This document shows, piece by piece, positions 18,660 through 31,599 of a DNA stretch of 64,000 nucleotides. A program made the translations under genes and the position numbers. The notes beneath the pieces are model-generated. The model saw only the letters and a program-made list of their open reading frames with translations. It had not been told where the DNA came from and ran no database searches. The DNA is from Lederbergia citrisecunda (GTDB lineage: Bacteria > Bacillota > Bacilli > Bacillales > Bacillaceae_C): assembly GCF_018343695.1 (NCBI RefSeq), contig NZ_JAGYPJ010000001.1:3704001-3768000 (forward strand), read 5' to 3'. The stretch's first letter is position 1. The number at the start of each line of letters is the position of its first letter.

Positions 18660-18835
18660 TTGTTGAAAATTTAATCATTTGTACCGTAGACAGTAGGTGC
18701 TGTTATAGCTTAATTTCCTGCCGAGGTCATTGCGATATATAATCAATCTATTTGAATGATTGACGCGTGAAACCTCCATGTCTATATGGAGGTTTTTGTG
18801 TATGGTATAAATGTCCATCTGGTAATTAGGAGGTG
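18660..18835 (+). promoter_or_regulatory. L10 leader RNA
   Basis: The roughly 180-nt untranslated region between the promoter and rplJ contains TAGGTGCTGTTATAGC, CTGCCGAGGTC and ATTGACGCGTGAAACCTCCATG, matching in order and position the L10(L12)4-binding leader upstream of rplJ in Bacillus. It ends in a terminator hairpin, consistent with attenuation by excess L10 complex. Confidence 0.8.
18771..18797 (+). terminator. L10 leader attenuator
   Basis: AACCTCCAT-GTCTAT-ATGGAGGTT with TTTTG following is a canonical intrinsic terminator inside the rplJ leader, 40 bp upstream of the gene. Confidence 0.85.
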
Positions 18836-18840
18836 TAAGG

Positions 18841-19341
18841 ATGAGCAAAGTAATTGAGCAAAAGAAACAAGTTGTACAAGAAATTTCTGAGAAATTCAAA
18901 ACAAGCGTTTCTACAGTGGTTGTTGATTACCGTGGTTTGTCAGTTGCACAAGTAACTGAGCTTCGTAAACAACTTCGTGAAGCAGGTGTTGAATTTAAAG
19001 TTTACAAAAACTCAATGACACGCCGTGCTGCAGAATTTGCTGAACTAGCTGGTTTAAATGAAGCTTTGACAGGACCAAACGCAATCGCATTCAGTACTGA
19101 TGACGTTGTAGCTCCTGCAAAAATATTAAACGACTTTGCGAAAAAGAATGAGGCACTTGAAATCAAAGCAGGTGTGATCGAAGGAAACATTGCAACTGCT
19201 GAAGAAGTTAAGGCGCTTGCAGAACTTCCATCTCGCGAAGGATTGCTTTCTATGTTGCTTAGCGTTCTACAAGCTCCTATTCGTAACTTGGCACTTGCAA
19301 CTAAAGCTGTTGCAGACCAAAAAGAAGAGCAAAGCGCGTAA
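18841..19341 (+). CDS. rplJ: 50S ribosomal protein L10
   Basis: 166 aa. Stalk base protein; its N-terminal part binds 23S rRNA with L11 and its C-terminal helix (from about 130, ending in QKEEQSA) carries L7/L12 dimers. [20 protein letters not shown] is typical. TAGGAGGTGTAAGG precedes ATG 18841. Regulated by the leader described above. Confidence 0.97.
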   Translation: MSKVIEQKKQVVQEISEKFKTSVSTVVVDYRGLSVAQVTELRKQLREAGVEFKVYKNSMTRRAAEFAELAGLNEALTGPNAIAFSTDDVVAPAKILNDFAKKNEALEIKAGVIEGNIATAEEVKALAELPSREGLLSMLLSVLQAPIRNLALATKAVADQKEEQSA

Positions 19342-19392
19342 TTTAGGAAATCTAATATAAAAAACTAATAATATTAACGGAGGAAACAAATC

Positions 19393-19758
19393 ATGACTAA
19401 AGAACAAATCATTGAAGCTGTCAAATCTATGACGGTTCTTGAATTAAACGATCTTGTTAAAGCAATTGAAGAAGAATTTGGCGTAACTGCTGCTGCTCCT
19501 GTAGCTGTAGTTGGCGGTGCTGCTGGTGGCGAAGCTGCTGCAGAACAAACTGAGTTTGATGTAGTACTTGCTAGCGCTGGTGCACAAAAAATTAAAGTTA
19601 TCAAAGTTGTACGCGAACTTACAGGCCTTGGCTTGAAAGAAGCGAAAGAACTTGTTGATAACGCTCCTAAAGCACTTAAAGAAGGCGCATCTAAAGAAGA
19701 AGCAGAAGAAATCAAAGCTAAACTTGAAGAAGTTGGAGCTAGCGTCGAAGTTAAGTAA
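19393..19758 (+). CDS. rplL: 50S ribosomal protein L7/L12
   Basis: 121 aa acidic stalk protein that recruits translational GTPases. The N-terminal dimerisation helices, an alanine-rich hinge ([18 protein letters not shown], about 35-52) and the globular C-terminal domain with [20 protein letters not shown] are all present. Last gene before a strong terminator. Confidence 0.97.
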   Translation: MTKEQIIEAVKSMTVLELNDLVKAIEEEFGVTAAAPVAVVGGAAGGEAAAEQTEFDVVLASAGAQKIKVIKVVRELTGLGLKEAKELVDNAPKALKEGASKEEAEEIKAKLEEVGASVEVK

Positions 19759-19771
19759 TCATCCAGAAAAT

Positions 19772-19806
19772 AAAAAGCTCGCTGCTTTTAAAGCGGGCTT
19801 TTTTTC
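19772..19806 (+). terminator. terminator after rplL
   Basis: AAAAAGCTCGCT and AGCGGGCTTTTTTT form an 8-bp GC-containing stem (one G-U) plus A-T extension, with a clear T run. It is 14 bp after the rplL stop. Confidence 0.88.
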
Positions 19807-19926
19807 GCTAATTTTTATAAGTCTTTTTTATTGAATGGCTTTGTTAAAACTAAATGTTAGTATCGGTAATCAAAATTCGAGTTTTAACAATGCTTATTGA
19901 GTTAGGGGTTCAAAGGAGGTCATCGC

Positions 19927-20529
19927 TTGGTTGAACATTATTATTCGCGTGAACCTGAAGTAGCTAGTGATCCGAAGTTTTGGAATGTAGAGTTACGGAA
20001 TCATACATTTCGGTTTAAAACGGATCAAGGTGTTTTTTCTAAAGGCGAAGTGGACTTTGGATCACGATTATTAATAGATACATTTGAACCTCCGGGAATT
20101 GCCGGTCCTATATTGGATGTAGGGTGCGGATATGGGCCGATTGGCTTAAGCGTTGCAAAGGATTTTCAGGATCGGTTGGTTCATATGATAGATGTGAATC
20201 AAAGGGCGATTGCGCTGGCAAAAGAAAATGCTGATAGAAACGATATCGATAATGTAGATATTTATGAAAGTGATCGACTTGCTAGTGTGAGTGAGGAAAA
20301 CTTTGCGGCAATTTTAACAAATCCACCTATTCGTGCTGGAAAGGAAGTCGTTCATGCTATTTTTGAACATAGCTTCCATCATTTAGGACCTGAAGGAGAG
20401 TTATGGGTGGTCATCCAAAAGAAGCAAGGAGCTCCGTCTGCGATGGCAAAGCTTGAGGAGTTATTTGGTAATGTAGAGACGTTGGCAAAAAAGAAAGGCT
20501 ATTACATTTTAAAAGCAATAAAATATTGA
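19927..20529 (+). CDS. RsmC-like class I SAM methyltransferase (YbxB family)
   Basis: 200 aa methyltransferase with a Rossmann fold: SAM motif I ILDVGCGYGPIG, acidic motif II (MIDVN) and catalytic TNPPIRAGK, an NPP(Y/F/I)-type N6/N2 amino-methylase signature. The family is related to 16S rRNA G1207 methylase RsmC, but the target is inferred, not shown. TTG 19927 has AAAGGAGGTC upstream. It keeps its usual Bacillus location between rplL and rpoB, and its stop overlaps the rpoB promoter. Confidence 0.85.
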   Translation: MVEHYYSREPEVASDPKFWNVELRNHTFRFKTDQGVFSKGEVDFGSRLLIDTFEPPGIAGPILDVGCGYGPIGLSVAKDFQDRLVHMIDVNQRAIALAKENADRNDIDNVDIYESDRLASVSEENFAAILTNPPIRAGKEVVHAIFEHSFHHLGPEGELWVVIQKKQGAPSAMAKLEELFGNVETLAKKKGYYILKAIKY

Positions 20530-20554
20530 CTTGTAAGTAGTCTTGTGGTAGCAT
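20526..20554 (+). promoter_or_regulatory. candidate rpoB-rpoC promoter
   Basis: TTGACT (20526-20531) and TAGCAT (20549-20554), 17 bp apart, overlap the end of the methyltransferase gene. Downstream, before rpoB, lie two AT-rich hairpins: AAAAATGTGGTTTT/AAAACCATTTTT near 20659-20692 and CTGG/CCAG with T and A flanks near 20712-20741. They could form a leader. Confidence 0.55.
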
Positions 20555-20779
20555 TGTAAAATGCGAATATAGTGTTTTCTAATCTTTTGTCAATTTCATA
20601 ATAAATTGTATGGAAGTTGGCAAAGTTGGAAAAGATTATAAAATAATAGTTCGTCATGTGAAAAATGTGGTTTTCAAAGCAAAACCATTTTTCTTTTTGT
20701 TCTATGATACACCATTTTCTCTGGTTTTTCCAGAAAAAAAATGCAATCATTAAAACGCATGATTTGAGGGGTGAATCAG

Positions 20780-23700
20780 TTGACAGGTCAACTAGTTCAG
20801 TACGGACGGCACAGAAAGCGCAGAAGCTTTGCGCGAATCAGCGAAGTATTGGAGCTGCCGAATCTAATCGAAATCCAATCTTCATCCTACCAATGGTTTC
20901 TTGATGAGGGCCTAAAGGAAATGTTCCAAGACATCTCCCCAATCGAGGATTTTGCAGGAAATCTTTCATTGGAATTTATTGATTACAGTCTTGGAGAACC
21001 CAAATATTCTGTAGAAGAATCAAAAGAGCGAGATGCAACTTATTCCGCTCCACTTAGGGTTAAGCTTCGTCTTGTTAACAAAGAAACAGGTGAAGTGAAA
21101 GACCAAGATGTATTTATGGGTGATTTCCCGTTAATGACAGAAATGGGTACTTTTATAATAAATGGTGCCGAGCGCGTAATTGTTTCGCAGCTTGTTCGTT
21201 CTCCGAGTGTTTACTATAACGGTAAGCTCGATAAGAACGGTAAAAAAGGTTTTACAGCTACAGTCATCCCAAATCGTGGTGCATGGCTAGAGTATGAAAC
21301 AGATGCCAAAGATGTAGTATATGTACGCATCGATCGTACAAGGAAATTGCCAGTTACGGTTCTTTTACGAGCATTGGGATTTGGTTCTGATCAAGAAATC
21401 ATCGATATAATTGGTGACAATGAATATCTCCGTAATACTCTTGAAAAAGACAATACGGAAAGCATTGAAAAAGCATTGCTCGAAATTTATGAGCGCCTTC
21501 GTCCTGGTGAACCTCCTACGGTGGAAAATGCAAAAAGTTTGCTAGTATCCAGGTTCTTTGATCCAAAACGATATGATCTTGCTAGTGTTGGACGTTATAA
21601 AATTAATAAAAAACTCCATATTAAAAATCGTCTTTTTGGACAACGTTTGGCTGAAACGCTAGCCGATCCAGAAACAGGGGAAATTATTGCAGAAGAAGGT
21701 ACAGTGCTTGACCGCCGTAATTTGGATAAAATCATCTCTAATTTAGAAAATGGTACGGGTTTTAAAACGTATCATCAACATGGGGGAGTATTAGATGGTG
21801 ATATTGTTGTTCAATCCATCAAAATTTACGCACCTCACGATGATGAGGATAAGGTCATCAATGTAATCGGAAATGCTTATGTTGAGGAAGCTATCAAAAA
21901 TATTACACCTGCTGATATTATCGCATCTATAAGCTACTTCTTTAATTTGCTCTACGAAGTAGGAGACACTGATGATATCGATCACCTCGGTAATCGTCGT
22001 CTTCGTTCTGTAGGCGAATTGTTGCAAAACCAGTTTAGAATCGGTTTATCGCGTATGGAGCGTGTCGTTAGAGAACGTATGTCCATCCAAGACATTAACA
22101 CGATCACTCCACAGCAGTTGATTAATATTCGCCCAGTCATCGCATCTATTAAAGAATTTTTCGGTAGTTCACAGCTATCTCAATTCATGGACCAAACAAA
22201 TCCGCTTGCGGAGTTAACTCATAAACGACGCCTTTCCGCACTTGGACCTGGTGGATTAACACGTGAACGAGCAGGCTTTGAAGTCCGTGACGTTCACTAT
22301 TCTCACTACGGTCGGATGTGTCCAATTGAAACTCCAGAGGGTCCGAATATCGGTTTGATCAACTCTTTATCCAGCTTCGCCAAAGTAAATCGTTTTGGAT
22401 TTATTGAAACACCATATCGTCGCGTTGATCCTGAAACAGGGTTAGTTACGGCCCGAATCGATTACTTAACTGCGGATGAAGAAGATAATTATGTTGTTGC
22501 CCAAGCGAATTCTCCCCTTACTGAAGAAGGCGGGTTCTTAAACGATGAAGTCGTTGCTCGTTTCCGTGGTGAAAACACTGTCGTAAGAAGAGAAAGGATT
22601 GACTACATGGATGTTTCGCCGAAACAAGTTGTTTCTGCTGCAACAGCCTGTATTCCATTCTTGGAGAACGACGACTCGAACCGTGCCCTAATGGGAGCGA
22701 ACATGCAGCGTCAAGCTGTTCCACTTATGCAGCCAGAAGCTCCTCTTGTAGGAACTGGTATGGAATACGTATCAGCGAAAGATTCAGGGGCAGCAGTAAT
22801 CTGTAAGCATGATGGAATCGTTGAGCATGTTGAATCCCGTGAAGTATGGGTTCGTAATATTAAAGAAGTTGACGGTCAAGAAGTGAAGGGTGACCTTCGT
22901 AAATATCGCATGCAAAAGTTTATTCGCTCTAACCAAGGAACATGCTACAACCAGCGTCCAATCGTTAGTGTTGGAGATCGAGTGTCTAAAGGAGAAATCT
23001 TAGGCGATGGTCCTTCAATGGATAAAGGTGAATTGGCTCTTGGAAGAAACGTCCTAGTCGCATTTATGACATGGGAAGGATATAACTATGAAGATGCGAT
23101 TATCATGAGTGAACGCCTTGTAAAGGACGATGTGTATACATCTATTCATATTGAAGAATATGAATCCGAAGCCCGTGATACAAAGCTTGGACCGGAAGAA
23201 ATGACACGCGATATTCCAAACGTGGGAGAAGATGCATTACGCAATTTAGATGAACGTGGAATTATCCGTATCGGTGCAGAAGTAAAAGATGGAGATTTAC
23301 TCGTTGGTAAAGTAACTCCTAAAGGTGTAACGGAACTGACAGCAGAGGAACGTCTACTTCATGCAATCTTTGGAGAAAAAGCTCGTGAAGTCCGTGATAC
23401 TTCACTTCGCGTACCACACGGTGGTGGCGGAATCGTGCTTGATGTTAAAGTATTCAACCGTGAAGATGGAGATGAACTACCTCCGGGAGTAAATCAACTC
23501 GTTCGCGTTTATATTGTTCAAAAGCGGAAAATTTCTGAAGGGGATAAGATGGCAGGACGCCATGGAAACAAAGGGGTTATTTCCCGTATCCTCCCTGAAG
23601 AAGATATGCCGTATATGCCAGACGGAACTCCAGTCGATGTAATGCTTAACCCGCTTGGGGTACCATCCCGTATGAATATCGGGCAAGTACTCGAGCTTCA

Positions 23701-24334
23701 TTTGGGTATGGCTGCTAGAAGTCTAGGTCTTCACATGGCATCACCAGTTTTTGATGGTGCTACTGAAGAAGACGTCTGGGAAACGATTGAAGAGGCAGGA
23801 ATGGCAAGCGACGCAAAAACAGTCCTTTATGATGGCAGAACGGGAGAAGCTTTTGATAACCGTGTATCTGTAGGTATCATGTATATGATCAAACTTGCGC
23901 ACATGGTTGACGATAAGCTACACGCTCGCTCTACAGGTCCTTACTCACTTGTTACTCAGCAGCCGCTTGGTGGTAAGGCGCAATTTGGTGGACAGCGTTT
24001 TGGAGAAATGGAAGTTTGGGCACTTGAAGCATACGGTGCAGCTTACACTCTTCAAGAAATCCTTACAGTTAAATCGGACGATGTTGTTGGTCGTGTGAAA
24101 ACATATGAAGCCATTGTAAAAGGCGAAAATGTTCCTGAACCAGGAGTGCCTGAATCATTTAAAGTATTAATCAAAGAACTTCAAAGTCTTGGTATGGATG
24201 TCAAAATCCTATCAGGTGATGAAAAAGAAATAGAAATGCGTGATCTGGATGATGAAGATGATGTCAACCAGGCTGATACACTGAATATTGCTCCAGATGC
24301 TAAAGTAGAAGAAACGGTGGCATCACATGAGTAA
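20780..24334 (+). CDS. rpoB: RNA polymerase beta subunit
   Basis: 1184 aa. Forms the catalytic pincer with RpoC and the rifampicin pocket; that region reads [18 protein letters not shown] then [14 protein letters not shown], the usual sensitive-type residues. The C-terminal portion has KVSEGDK-like [22 protein letters not shown] 20780 ([12 protein letters not shown]) is chosen because GAGGGGTG lies 7 bp upstream and homologues begin there; GTG 20771 would overlap that site. The acidic C-terminal tail is typical of Bacillus. Confidence 0.97.
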   Translation: MTGQLVQYGRHRKRRSFARISEVLELPNLIEIQSSSYQWFLDEGLKEMFQDISPIEDFAGNLSLEFIDYSLGEPKYSVEESKERDATYSAPLRVKLRLVNKETGEVKDQDVFMGDFPLMTEMGTFIINGAERVIVSQLVRSPSVYYNGKLDKNGKKGFTATVIPNRGAWLEYETDAKDVVYVRIDRTRKLPVTVLLRALGFGSDQEIIDIIGDNEYLRNTLEKDNTESIEKALLEIYERLRPGEPPTVENAKSLLVSRFFDPKRYDLASVGRYKINKKLHIKNRLFGQRLAETLADPETGEIIAEEGTVLDRRNLDKIISNLENGTGFKTYHQHGGVLDGDIVVQSIKIYAPHDDEDKVINVIGNAYVEEAIKNITPADIIASISYFFNLLYEVGDTDDIDHLGNRRLRSVGELLQNQFRIGLSRMERVVRERMSIQDINTITPQQLINIRPVIASIKEFFGSSQLSQFMDQTNPLAELTHKRRLSALGPGGLTRERAGFEVRDVHYSHYGRMCPIETPEGPNIGLINSLSSFAKVNRFGFIETPYRRVDPETGLVTARIDYLTADEEDNYVVAQANSPLTEEGGFLNDEVVARFRGENTVVRRERIDYMDVSPKQVVSAATACIPFLENDDSNRALMGANMQRQAVPLMQPEAPLVGTGMEYVSAKDSGAAVICKHDGIVEHVESREVWVRNIKEVDGQEVKGDLRKYRMQKFIRSNQGTCYNQRPIVSVGDRVSKGEILGDGPSMDKGELALGRNVLVAFMTWEGYNYEDAIIMSERLVKDDVYTSIHIEEYESEARDTKLGPEEMTRDIPNVGEDALRNLDERGIIRIGAEVKDGDLLVGKVTPKGVTELTAEERLLHAIFGEKAREVRDTSLRVPHGGGGIVLDVKVFNREDGDELPPGVNQLVRVYIVQKRKISEGDKMAGRHGNKGVISRILPEEDMPYMPDGTPVDVMLNPLGVPSRMNIGQVLELHLGMAARSLGLHMASPVFDGATEEDVWETIEEAGMASDAKTVLYDGRTGEAFDNRVSVGIMYMIKLAHMVDDKLHARSTGPYSLVTQQPLGGKAQFGGQRFGEMEVWALEAYGAAYTLQEILTVKSDDVVGRVKTYEAIVKGENVPEPGVPESFKVLIKELQSLGMDVKILSGDEKEIEMRDLDDEDDVNQADTLNIAPDAKVEETVASHE

Positions 24335-24390
24335 TTCCTTGAAATTAGCATTAAGGGTAAAACCTGTAGACGAAAAGGGAGGTAGGCCCC

Positions 24391-27300
24391 TTGCTGGATG
24401 TTAATAATTTTGAGTATATGAAAATCGGTCTTGCTTCACCGGATAAAATCCGTTCATGGTCTTTTGGTGAAGTAAAAAAACCGGAAACAATCAATTATCG
24501 TACATTGAAACCTGAAAAAGACGGTTTGTTCTGTGAACGTATTTTCGGTCCAACAAAGGACTGGGAATGTCATTGTGGAAAGTATAAGCGCGTTCGCTAT
24601 AAGGGAGTCGTATGTGATCGCTGTGGCGTTGAAGTTACACGTATGAAAGTCCGTCGTGAAAGAATGGGGCATATTGAACTAGCTGCACCAGTTTCACATA
24701 TATGGTATTTCAAAGGTATTCCAAGCCGCATGGGACTTGTCCTCGACATGTCCCCGCGTGCCTTGGAGGAAATCATCTACTTCGCGTCTTATGTAGTGAC
24801 GGATGTAGGCAGTACTACCCTAGATAAAAAACAGCTTCTTTCTGAAAAAGAATATCGTGCATACCGCGAGAAATACGGTTCACAATTTCAAGCATCAATG
24901 GGTGCAGAAGCTATTAAAAAATTACTTCAAGATATCGATCTTGAAAAAGAAGTGAACCAACTTAAAGAAGAACTCAAAACGGCACAAGGACAACGTCGTA
25001 CTCGCGCTATTAAACGTTTAGAAGTTCTTGAAGCGTTCCGTCATTCAGGAAACCAGCCTGACTGGATGGTTTTAGACGTTCTTCCTGTTATCCCACCTGA
25101 ATTGCGTCCGATGGTTCAGCTTGAAGGTGGACGTTTTGCCACTTCAGATTTAAACGACTTATATCGTCGCGTAATTAACAGAAACAATCGTTTAAAAAGA
25201 TTATTAGATCTAGGAGCACCTAGCATTATCGTTCAAAACGAAAAAAGGATGCTTCAAGAAGCGGTTGATGCTTTAATCGACAACGGTAGAAGAGGAAGAC
25301 CTGTAACAGGTCCAGGAAACCGTCCGCTAAAATCCCTTTCTCATATGTTAAAAGGAAAACAAGGACGTTTCCGTCAAAACCTTCTCGGAAAGCGTGTTGA
25401 CTACTCCGGCCGTTCAGTTATCGTCGTAGGTCCTAACCTAAAAATGTATCAATGCGGGTTGCCGAAAGAAATGGCTCTTGAATTATTTAAACCATTCGTT
25501 ATGAAGGAATTGGTTGAAAAAGGTCTTGCACACAATATTAAAAGTGCGAAGCGAAAAATAGAGCGAGTTCAACCTGAAGTATGGGATGTGCTTGAAGATG
25601 TTATTCGTGAGCACCCGGTTCTATTGAACAGGGCACCAACCCTTCATAGACTAGGGATTCAAGCATTCGAGCCAACACTAGTAGAAGGAAGAGCGATTAG
25701 ACTCCATCCTCTAGTTTGTACAGCATATAACGCCGACTTTGATGGAGACCAAATGGCTGTTCACGTACCATTATCTGCAGAAGCACAAGCAGAAGCGCGT
25801 TTGTTAATGCTTGCTGCTCAAAACATCCTGAACCCACGTGATGGAAAACCGGTTGTAACACCGTCTCAGGATATGGTACTTGGTAACTATTATTTAACTC
25901 TTGAGCGTGAAGGTGCAGATGGAGAAGGAATGGTGTTCAAGGATACGAACGAAGCTTTAGTAGCGTATCAAAATGGATATGTTCATCTTCATTCCCGAAT
26001 TGCGATTCAAGCAAGCTCTTTGAAAAATGAAAAATTTACGGAAGAACAAAACAATAGTCTGTTAGTGACTACTGTTGGTAAGTTGATCTTTAACGAGATT
26101 CTTCCACCGTCTTTCCCATATATTAACGAACCGACAAATGAAAACTTGGAAGGACTTACTCCTGACAAGTACTTTATCAAAGCATCCACAAATGTCGCTG
26201 AGTTTATTAAACAACAACCACTTGTGGAACCATTCAAGAAGAAAATTCTAGGGAATATCATCTCTGAAATCTTTAAACGTTTCCATATTACGGAAACTTC
26301 GAAAATGCTCGACCGTATGAAGAACCTTGGATTTAAGTATTCAACTAAAGCAGGGATTACAGTTGGGGTATCAGATATCGTAGTTTTAGCCGAAAAAGAA
26401 ACGATTTTGAATGAAGCTCAAAATAAAGTTGATAATGTCTTGAAGCAATTTAAGCGCGGACTCATTACAGAGGAAGAACGCTACGACCGTGTTATTTCCA
26501 TCTGGAGTGCAGCAAAAGATACGATTCAAAGTAAACTAATGAAAACATTAGAAAGATTGAATCCTATCTTTATGATGAGTGACTCAGGTGCGAGGGGTAA
26601 CGCGTCTAACTTTACTCAGCTTGCGGGTATGAGGGGACTCATGGCCAACCCGGCTGGGCGAATTATTGAGTTGCCAATCAAATCTAGTTTCCGTGAAGGA
26701 CTAACGGTTCTAGAGTACTTCATCTCGACACATGGAGCTCGTAAAGGTCTTGCAGATACGGCATTGAAAACAGCCGACTCTGGTTACTTAACAAGAAGAC
26801 TTGTAGATGTTGCACAAGATGTAATTGTTCGTGAGGATGATTGTGGAACGGATCGAGGACTCCTTGTTGCGGCACTTAAAGAAGGTTCAGAAGTAATTGA
26901 GCCACTTGAAGAGCGCTTAATTGGACGATATGCAAGGAAGAAAATCGTTCACCCAGAGACTGGCACAGTGATTGTAGCAGAAAATGAACTCATTGATGAG
27001 GATCTTGCTAAAGACATTGAAAATGCAGGAATTCAAGAAGTATGGATTCGTTCTGCATTTACATGTAACACCCGCCATGGCGTATGTAAAAAATGCTACG
27101 GCCGTAATTTAGCAACTGGATCTGTCGTTGATGTAGGTGAGGCTGTAGGTATTATTGCGGCGCAATCCATCGGAGAACCGGGAACACAATTAACGATGAG
27201 GACCTTCCATACAGGAGGAGTTGCGGGAGACGATATTACACAAGGTCTTCCACGTATCCAAGAGTTATTTGAAGCTCGAAATCCGAAAGGTCAGGCTGTC

Positions 27301-27984
27301 ATTACTGAAATCAGCGGTGTCGTAACTTCCATTTCTGAAGGACGTGATCGTCAGCACGAGATTGTTGTTCAAGGGGAAATTGAGTCACGCACCTATAATG
27401 CTCCATATACTGCGCGATTAAAAGTTGCAGTTAATGACCAAGTGAAACGCGGTCAAGAATTAACAGAGGGATCTATTGATCCGAAAGATTTACTTCGTAT
27501 CCGCGATGTTGCTGCGGTTCAAGAATATTTGCTTCTTGAAGTACAAAAGGTATACCGTATGCAAGGGGTTGAGATTGGCGATAAGCATGTTGAAGTAATG
27601 GTTCGCCAAATGCTCAGAAAAGTACGTGTGTCTGATGCAGGTGAAACGGATGTATTACCGGGTACACTACTTGATATCCATCAATTTACGGATGCTAACC
27701 AAAAAGCTCTTCTGGAAGGAAAACAGCCTGCAACCGGCCGTCCAGTATTGCTTGGTATCACAAAAGCTTCCTTGGAAACAGACTCTTTCTTGTCGGCTGC
27801 ATCTTTCCAAGAGACAACACGCGTACTTACAGACGCTGCCATCAAAGGAAAAACAGATCAATTGCTAGGATTGAAAGAGAACGTCATTATCGGAAAGCTA
27901 GTCCCAGCTGGAACTGGTATGCAGCGGTACCGGAAAGCAGTTTCCGTTATGGTAGAAGAAGACGAAGCAGTAAGTGTGGAGTAA
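24391..27984 (+). CDS. rpoC: RNA polymerase beta-prime subunit
   Basis: 1197 aa. Carries the active-site magnesium motif [12 protein letters not shown], an N-terminal zinc ribbon ([20 protein letters not shown]) and a second cysteine cluster ([17 protein letters not shown]). The bridge-helix and trigger-loop regions include [31 protein letters not shown] 24391 ([10 protein letters not shown]) has AAGGGAGGT 8 bp upstream. Transcribed with rpoB across a 56-bp gap; a terminator follows. Confidence 0.97.
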   Translation: MLDVNNFEYMKIGLASPDKIRSWSFGEVKKPETINYRTLKPEKDGLFCERIFGPTKDWECHCGKYKRVRYKGVVCDRCGVEVTRMKVRRERMGHIELAAPVSHIWYFKGIPSRMGLVLDMSPRALEEIIYFASYVVTDVGSTTLDKKQLLSEKEYRAYREKYGSQFQASMGAEAIKKLLQDIDLEKEVNQLKEELKTAQGQRRTRAIKRLEVLEAFRHSGNQPDWMVLDVLPVIPPELRPMVQLEGGRFATSDLNDLYRRVINRNNRLKRLLDLGAPSIIVQNEKRMLQEAVDALIDNGRRGRPVTGPGNRPLKSLSHMLKGKQGRFRQNLLGKRVDYSGRSVIVVGPNLKMYQCGLPKEMALELFKPFVMKELVEKGLAHNIKSAKRKIERVQPEVWDVLEDVIREHPVLLNRAPTLHRLGIQAFEPTLVEGRAIRLHPLVCTAYNADFDGDQMAVHVPLSAEAQAEARLLMLAAQNILNPRDGKPVVTPSQDMVLGNYYLTLEREGADGEGMVFKDTNEALVAYQNGYVHLHSRIAIQASSLKNEKFTEEQNNSLLVTTVGKLIFNEILPPSFPYINEPTNENLEGLTPDKYFIKASTNVAEFIKQQPLVEPFKKKILGNIISEIFKRFHITETSKMLDRMKNLGFKYSTKAGITVGVSDIVVLAEKETILNEAQNKVDNVLKQFKRGLITEEERYDRVISIWSAAKDTIQSKLMKTLERLNPIFMMSDSGARGNASNFTQLAGMRGLMANPAGRIIELPIKSSFREGLTVLEYFISTHGARKGLADTALKTADSGYLTRRLVDVAQDVIVREDDCGTDRGLLVAALKEGSEVIEPLEERLIGRYARKKIVHPETGTVIVAENELIDEDLAKDIENAGIQEVWIRSAFTCNTRHGVCKKCYGRNLATGSVVDVGEAVGIIAAQSIGEPGTQLTMRTFHTGGVAGDDITQGLPRIQELFEARNPKGQAVITEISGVVTSISEGRDRQHEIVVQGEIESRTYNAPYTARLKVAVNDQVKRGQELTEGSIDPKDLLRIRDVAAVQEYLLLEVQKVYRMQGVEIGDKHVEVMVRQMLRKVRVSDAGETDVLPGTLLDIHQFTDANQKALLEGKQPATGRPVLLGITKASLETDSFLSAASFQETTRVLTDAAIKGKTDQLLGLKENVIIGKLVPAGTGMQRYRKAVSVMVEEDEAVSVE

Positions 27985-28002
27985 AGTAAAGTCTAATATA
28001 TG

Positions 28003-28038
28003 TTGCTAGTCGGCGATTTTTGTCGGCTAGCAATATTT
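28003..28038 (+). terminator. terminator after rpoC
   Basis: TTGCTAGTCGGC and GTCGGCTAGCAA can pair over 12 bp (two G-U pairs) with a T-rich loop, followed by TATTTT. It separates rpoBC from the str operon promoter. Confidence 0.75.
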
Positions 28039-28061
28039 TAAATGTTTTTTTAAACTTTTTA

Positions 28062-28090
28062 TTGACATAGAAAATGGCAGATGATACTAT
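28062..28090 (+). promoter_or_regulatory. str operon promoter
   Basis: A consensus TTGACA (28062-28067) and TACTAT (28085-28090) separated by exactly 17 bp, 50 bp before rplGB. Confidence 0.85.
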
Positions 28091-28139
28091 ATTCAAGGTG
28101 CTCCTATCATTATACCTGTTACTTTGGAGGATATTGAAA

Positions 28140-28388
28140 ATGTCTTATGAAAAAGTGTCACAGGCTTCAAATGTGATCGTAGGAACAAAGCAGACAGTAA
28201 GAGCTCTTAAATCAGGGCATGTACAAGAAGTTTTCGTTGCATCCGATGCGGATCCTCGAATTACGGAAAGTATTATTCACACAGCAAAAGAAATGGATGT
28301 TCCTGTTACTGTGGTGGACTCCATGAAAAAGCTTGGGAAAGCATGCGGCATTGATGTCGGAGCAACAACTGTTGCCATCATTCATTAA
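28140..28388 (+). CDS. rplGB: L7Ae-family RNA-binding protein (YbxF)
   Basis: 82-aa L7Ae/L30e-fold protein that binds kink-turn RNA. The core is [30 protein letters not shown] with the C-terminal [20 protein letters not shown] 28140 is chosen for its fit to homologues and the CTTTGGAGG site; the open frame upstream to 28074 runs through the promoter. First gene of rplGB-rpsL-rpsG-fusA-tufA. The ribosomal role is uncertain in the family. Confidence 0.9.
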   Translation: MSYEKVSQASNVIVGTKQTVRALKSGHVQEVFVASDADPRITESIIHTAKEMDVPVTVVDSMKKLGKACGIDVGATTVAIIH

Positions 28389-28392
28389 AGGT

Positions 28393-28909
<517 letters not shown>

Positions 28910-28947
28910 ATCATGACTAGATAGAATCATCGAAAGGAGGAACACCG

Positions 28948-29418
28948 ATGCCACGTAAAGGACCTGTATCAAAAAGAGACGTTCTACCAGATCCGATTCA
29001 CAATTCAAAACTTGTAACTCGTCTAATTAACAAGCTTATGGTAGACGGTAAAAGAGGTAAAGCACAATCTATTCTTTATTCATCATTTGATCTTATCCAA
29101 GACCGTACAGGTAAGGATGCAATGGAAGTATTTGATCAAGCATTGAAAAATATTATGCCAGTATTGGAAGTTAGAGCTCGCCGTGTGGGTGGTGCCAACT
29201 ACCAAGTACCAGTTGAAGTGCGTCCAGACCGCCGTTCAACTTTAGGATTACGCTGGTTAGTAAACTACGCTCGTCTTCGTGGGGAAAAAACGATGGAAGA
29301 GCGCCTTGCGTATGAAATTATGGACGCAGCTAATAATACTGGGGCTTCTGTTAAAAAACGTGAAGATACTCATAAAATGGCTGAAGCTAATAAAGCATTC
29401 GCGCATTATCGCTGGTAA
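28948..29418 (+). CDS. rpsG: 30S ribosomal protein S7
   Basis: 156 aa, the standard length. Nucleates assembly of the 30S head by binding the 3-prime major domain of 16S r[31 protein letters not shown] and [26 protein letters not shown] are characteristic. AAAGGAGGAAC precedes ATG 28948. Confidence 0.97.
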   Translation: MPRKGPVSKRDVLPDPIHNSKLVTRLINKLMVDGKRGKAQSILYSSFDLIQDRTGKDAMEVFDQALKNIMPVLEVRARRVGGANYQVPVEVRPDRRSTLGLRWLVNYARLRGEKTMEERLAYEIMDAANNTGASVKKREDTHKMAEANKAFAHYRW

Positions 29419-29469
29419 GATATCAAATTATAAGATTTTACTACTCATCCCAGGAAGGAGAAATACGAA

Positions 29470-31548
29470 ATGCCTAGAGAATTCTCCTTAGAAAAGACAC
29501 GTAATATCGGAATCATGGCTCATATCGATGCCGGTAAAACAACAACTACCGAGCGTATTCTTTTCTATACAGGGCGCATTCATAAAATTGGTGAAACACA
29601 TGAAGGTGCTTCACAAATGGACTGGATGGAACAGGAGCAGGAACGCGGTATTACCATTACATCGGCTGCAACAACAGCACAATGGAAAGGCTACCGTGTT
29701 AACATCATTGACACTCCTGGACACGTAGACTTCACAGTAGAAGTTGAACGTTCATTACGTGTACTTGATGGAGCTGTAACTGTACTTGACGCTCAATCAG
29801 GCGTTGAGCCTCAAACTGAAACAGTTTGGCGCCAAGCAACAACATATGGTGTTCCACGAATTGTATTCGTTAATAAAATGGATAAAATCGGTGCGGACTT
29901 CCTATATTCTGTTAAAACTCTACATGATCGCCTACAAGCAAATGCACATCCAATTCAGCTTCCGATTGGAGCAGAGGATACATTTAAAGGTATGATTGAT
30001 CTTGTAGAAATGAGAGCGTGGCTTTACGAAAGTGATCAACCACAAGATCCTGAAGAAATTGATATTCCTGAGGATTTACGTGACCAAGCTGAAGAATTGC
30101 GCGCAAACTTAATCGAAGCAGTTGCAGATTTCGACGAAGAACTTATGATGAAATATCTTGAGGGAGAAGAAATCTCTGTTGAAGAATTGAAAGCTGCGAT
30201 TCGTAACGCGACTTTGAAAGTAGAATTTTACCCTGTTCTTTGCGGAACAGCATTTAAAAATAAAGGTGTTCAGAAAGTGCTTGACGCAGTTCTTGATTAC
30301 TTGCCTGCACCAACTGACATCGAATCCATTAAAGGTACTATTCCTGATACAGATGAGGAAGTTGCTCGTCACGCTGATGATAGCGAGCCATTCTCAGCAC
30401 TAGCATTTAAAGTTATGACTGACCCTTACGTTGGACGTTTAACGTTCTTCCGTGTTTATTCTGGTACATTGAACTCTGGTTCATACGTTCAGAACTCAAC
30501 AAAAGGTAAACGTGAGCGTGTAGGTCGTATCCTACAAATGCACGCAAACCACCGTGAAGAAATCAGCACTGTTTACAGCGGTGATATCGCTGCAGCGGTT
30601 GGTTTAAAAGATACAGGTACAGGTGACACACTTTGTGATGAAAAGGATCTTGTAATCCTTGAATCCATGGAATTCCCAGAGCCAGTTATCTCAGTTGCGA
30701 TTGAACCAAAATCAAAAGCAGACCAAGATAAAATGGGTAGCGCACTTGCTAAGCTTCAAGAAGAGGATCCAACATTCCGTGCGGAAACAAATCCTGAAAC
30801 AGGCCAAGTAGTTATCTCTGGTATGGGTGAGCTTCACCTTGATATCCTTGTAGACCGTATGAGACGTGAATTCAAAGTTGAAGCTAACGTTGGTGCTCCA
30901 CAAGTTTCTTACCGTGAAACATTCCGTTCTACTGCTGAAGTAGAAGGTAAATTTGTTCGTCAGTCTGGTGGACGTGGGCAATTCGGACACGTTTGGATCG
31001 AGTTCTCTCCAAACGAAGAAGGTAAAGGCTTTGAGTTCGTTAACGGTATCGTCGGAGGGGTTGTTCCTCGTGAATATGTCCCTGCTGTACAAGCTGGTCT
31101 TGAAGATTCAATGGCAAACGGTGTGCTTGCTGGTTACCCATTAATCGACGTTAAAGCAAGACTATTTGACGGTTCTTACCATGATGTTGACTCGAGTGAG
31201 ATGGCATTTAAAATCGCAGCTTCTATGGCACTTAAAAACGCTGTGAAAAAATGTAACCCAGTATTGCTTGAGCCACTCATGAAAGTTGAAGTCGTAATCC
31301 CTGAGGAATACCTTGGAGATATCATGGGTGATATTACATCACGCCGTGGACGTGTAGAAGGAATGGAAGCACGTGGAAACGCACAAGTCGTTAAAGCGTT
31401 CGTTCCTCTTGCTGAAATGTTTGGTTATGCAACATCACTTCGTTCTAATACACAAGGTCGTGGAACATATTCAATGTTCTTTGATCATTACGAAGAAGTA
31501 CCGAAATCAATTTCGGAAGAAATTATCAAAAAAAATAGCGGTCAATAA
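29470..31548 (+). CDS. fusA: elongation factor G
   Basis: 692-aa translocation GTPase. P-loop AHIDAGKT is at 17-24; switch II contains DTPGHVDFT and the guanine motif is NKMDK; domains II-V follow, including the domain IV loop [13 protein letters not shown]. Full length and without obvious change at the fusidic-acid region. AGGAAGGAG upstream of ATG 29470. It is inside the str operon; a tufA-proximal promoter lies at its stop. Confidence 0.97.
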   Translation: MPREFSLEKTRNIGIMAHIDAGKTTTTERILFYTGRIHKIGETHEGASQMDWMEQEQERGITITSAATTAQWKGYRVNIIDTPGHVDFTVEVERSLRVLDGAVTVLDAQSGVEPQTETVWRQATTYGVPRIVFVNKMDKIGADFLYSVKTLHDRLQANAHPIQLPIGAEDTFKGMIDLVEMRAWLYESDQPQDPEEIDIPEDLRDQAEELRANLIEAVADFDEELMMKYLEGEEISVEELKAAIRNATLKVEFYPVLCGTAFKNKGVQKVLDAVLDYLPAPTDIESIKGTIPDTDEEVARHADDSEPFSALAFKVMTDPYVGRLTFFRVYSGTLNSGSYVQNSTKGKRERVGRILQMHANHREEISTVYSGDIAAAVGLKDTGTGDTLCDEKDLVILESMEFPEPVISVAIEPKSKADQDKMGSALAKLQEEDPTFRAETNPETGQVVISGMGELHLDILVDRMRREFKVEANVGAPQVSYRETFRSTAEVEGKFVRQSGGRGQFGHVWIEFSPNEEGKGFEFVNGIVGGVVPREYVPAVQAGLEDSMANGVLAGYPLIDVKARLFDGSYHDVDSSEMAFKIAASMALKNAVKKCNPVLLEPLMKVEVVIPEEYLGDIMGDITSRRGRVEGMEARGNAQVVKAFVPLAEMFGYATSLRSNTQGRGTYSMFFDHYEEVPKSISEEIIKKNSGQ

Positions 31549-31577
31549 TTGATTTTAAATCATTAATCAAGTATAAC
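31549..31577 (+). promoter_or_regulatory. candidate tufA promoter
   Basis: TTGATT (31549-31554) and TATAAC (31572-31577), 17 bp apart, start right at the end of fusA. It would give extra EF-Tu transcription. Confidence 0.6.
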
Positions 31578-31599
31578 TACTATTAGATATGCTAGGAGC

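Noticed and set aside
30712-31092. 126-aa minus-strand ORF over fusA
   Set aside because: Antisense to a conserved EF-G domain; no independent evidence of coding.
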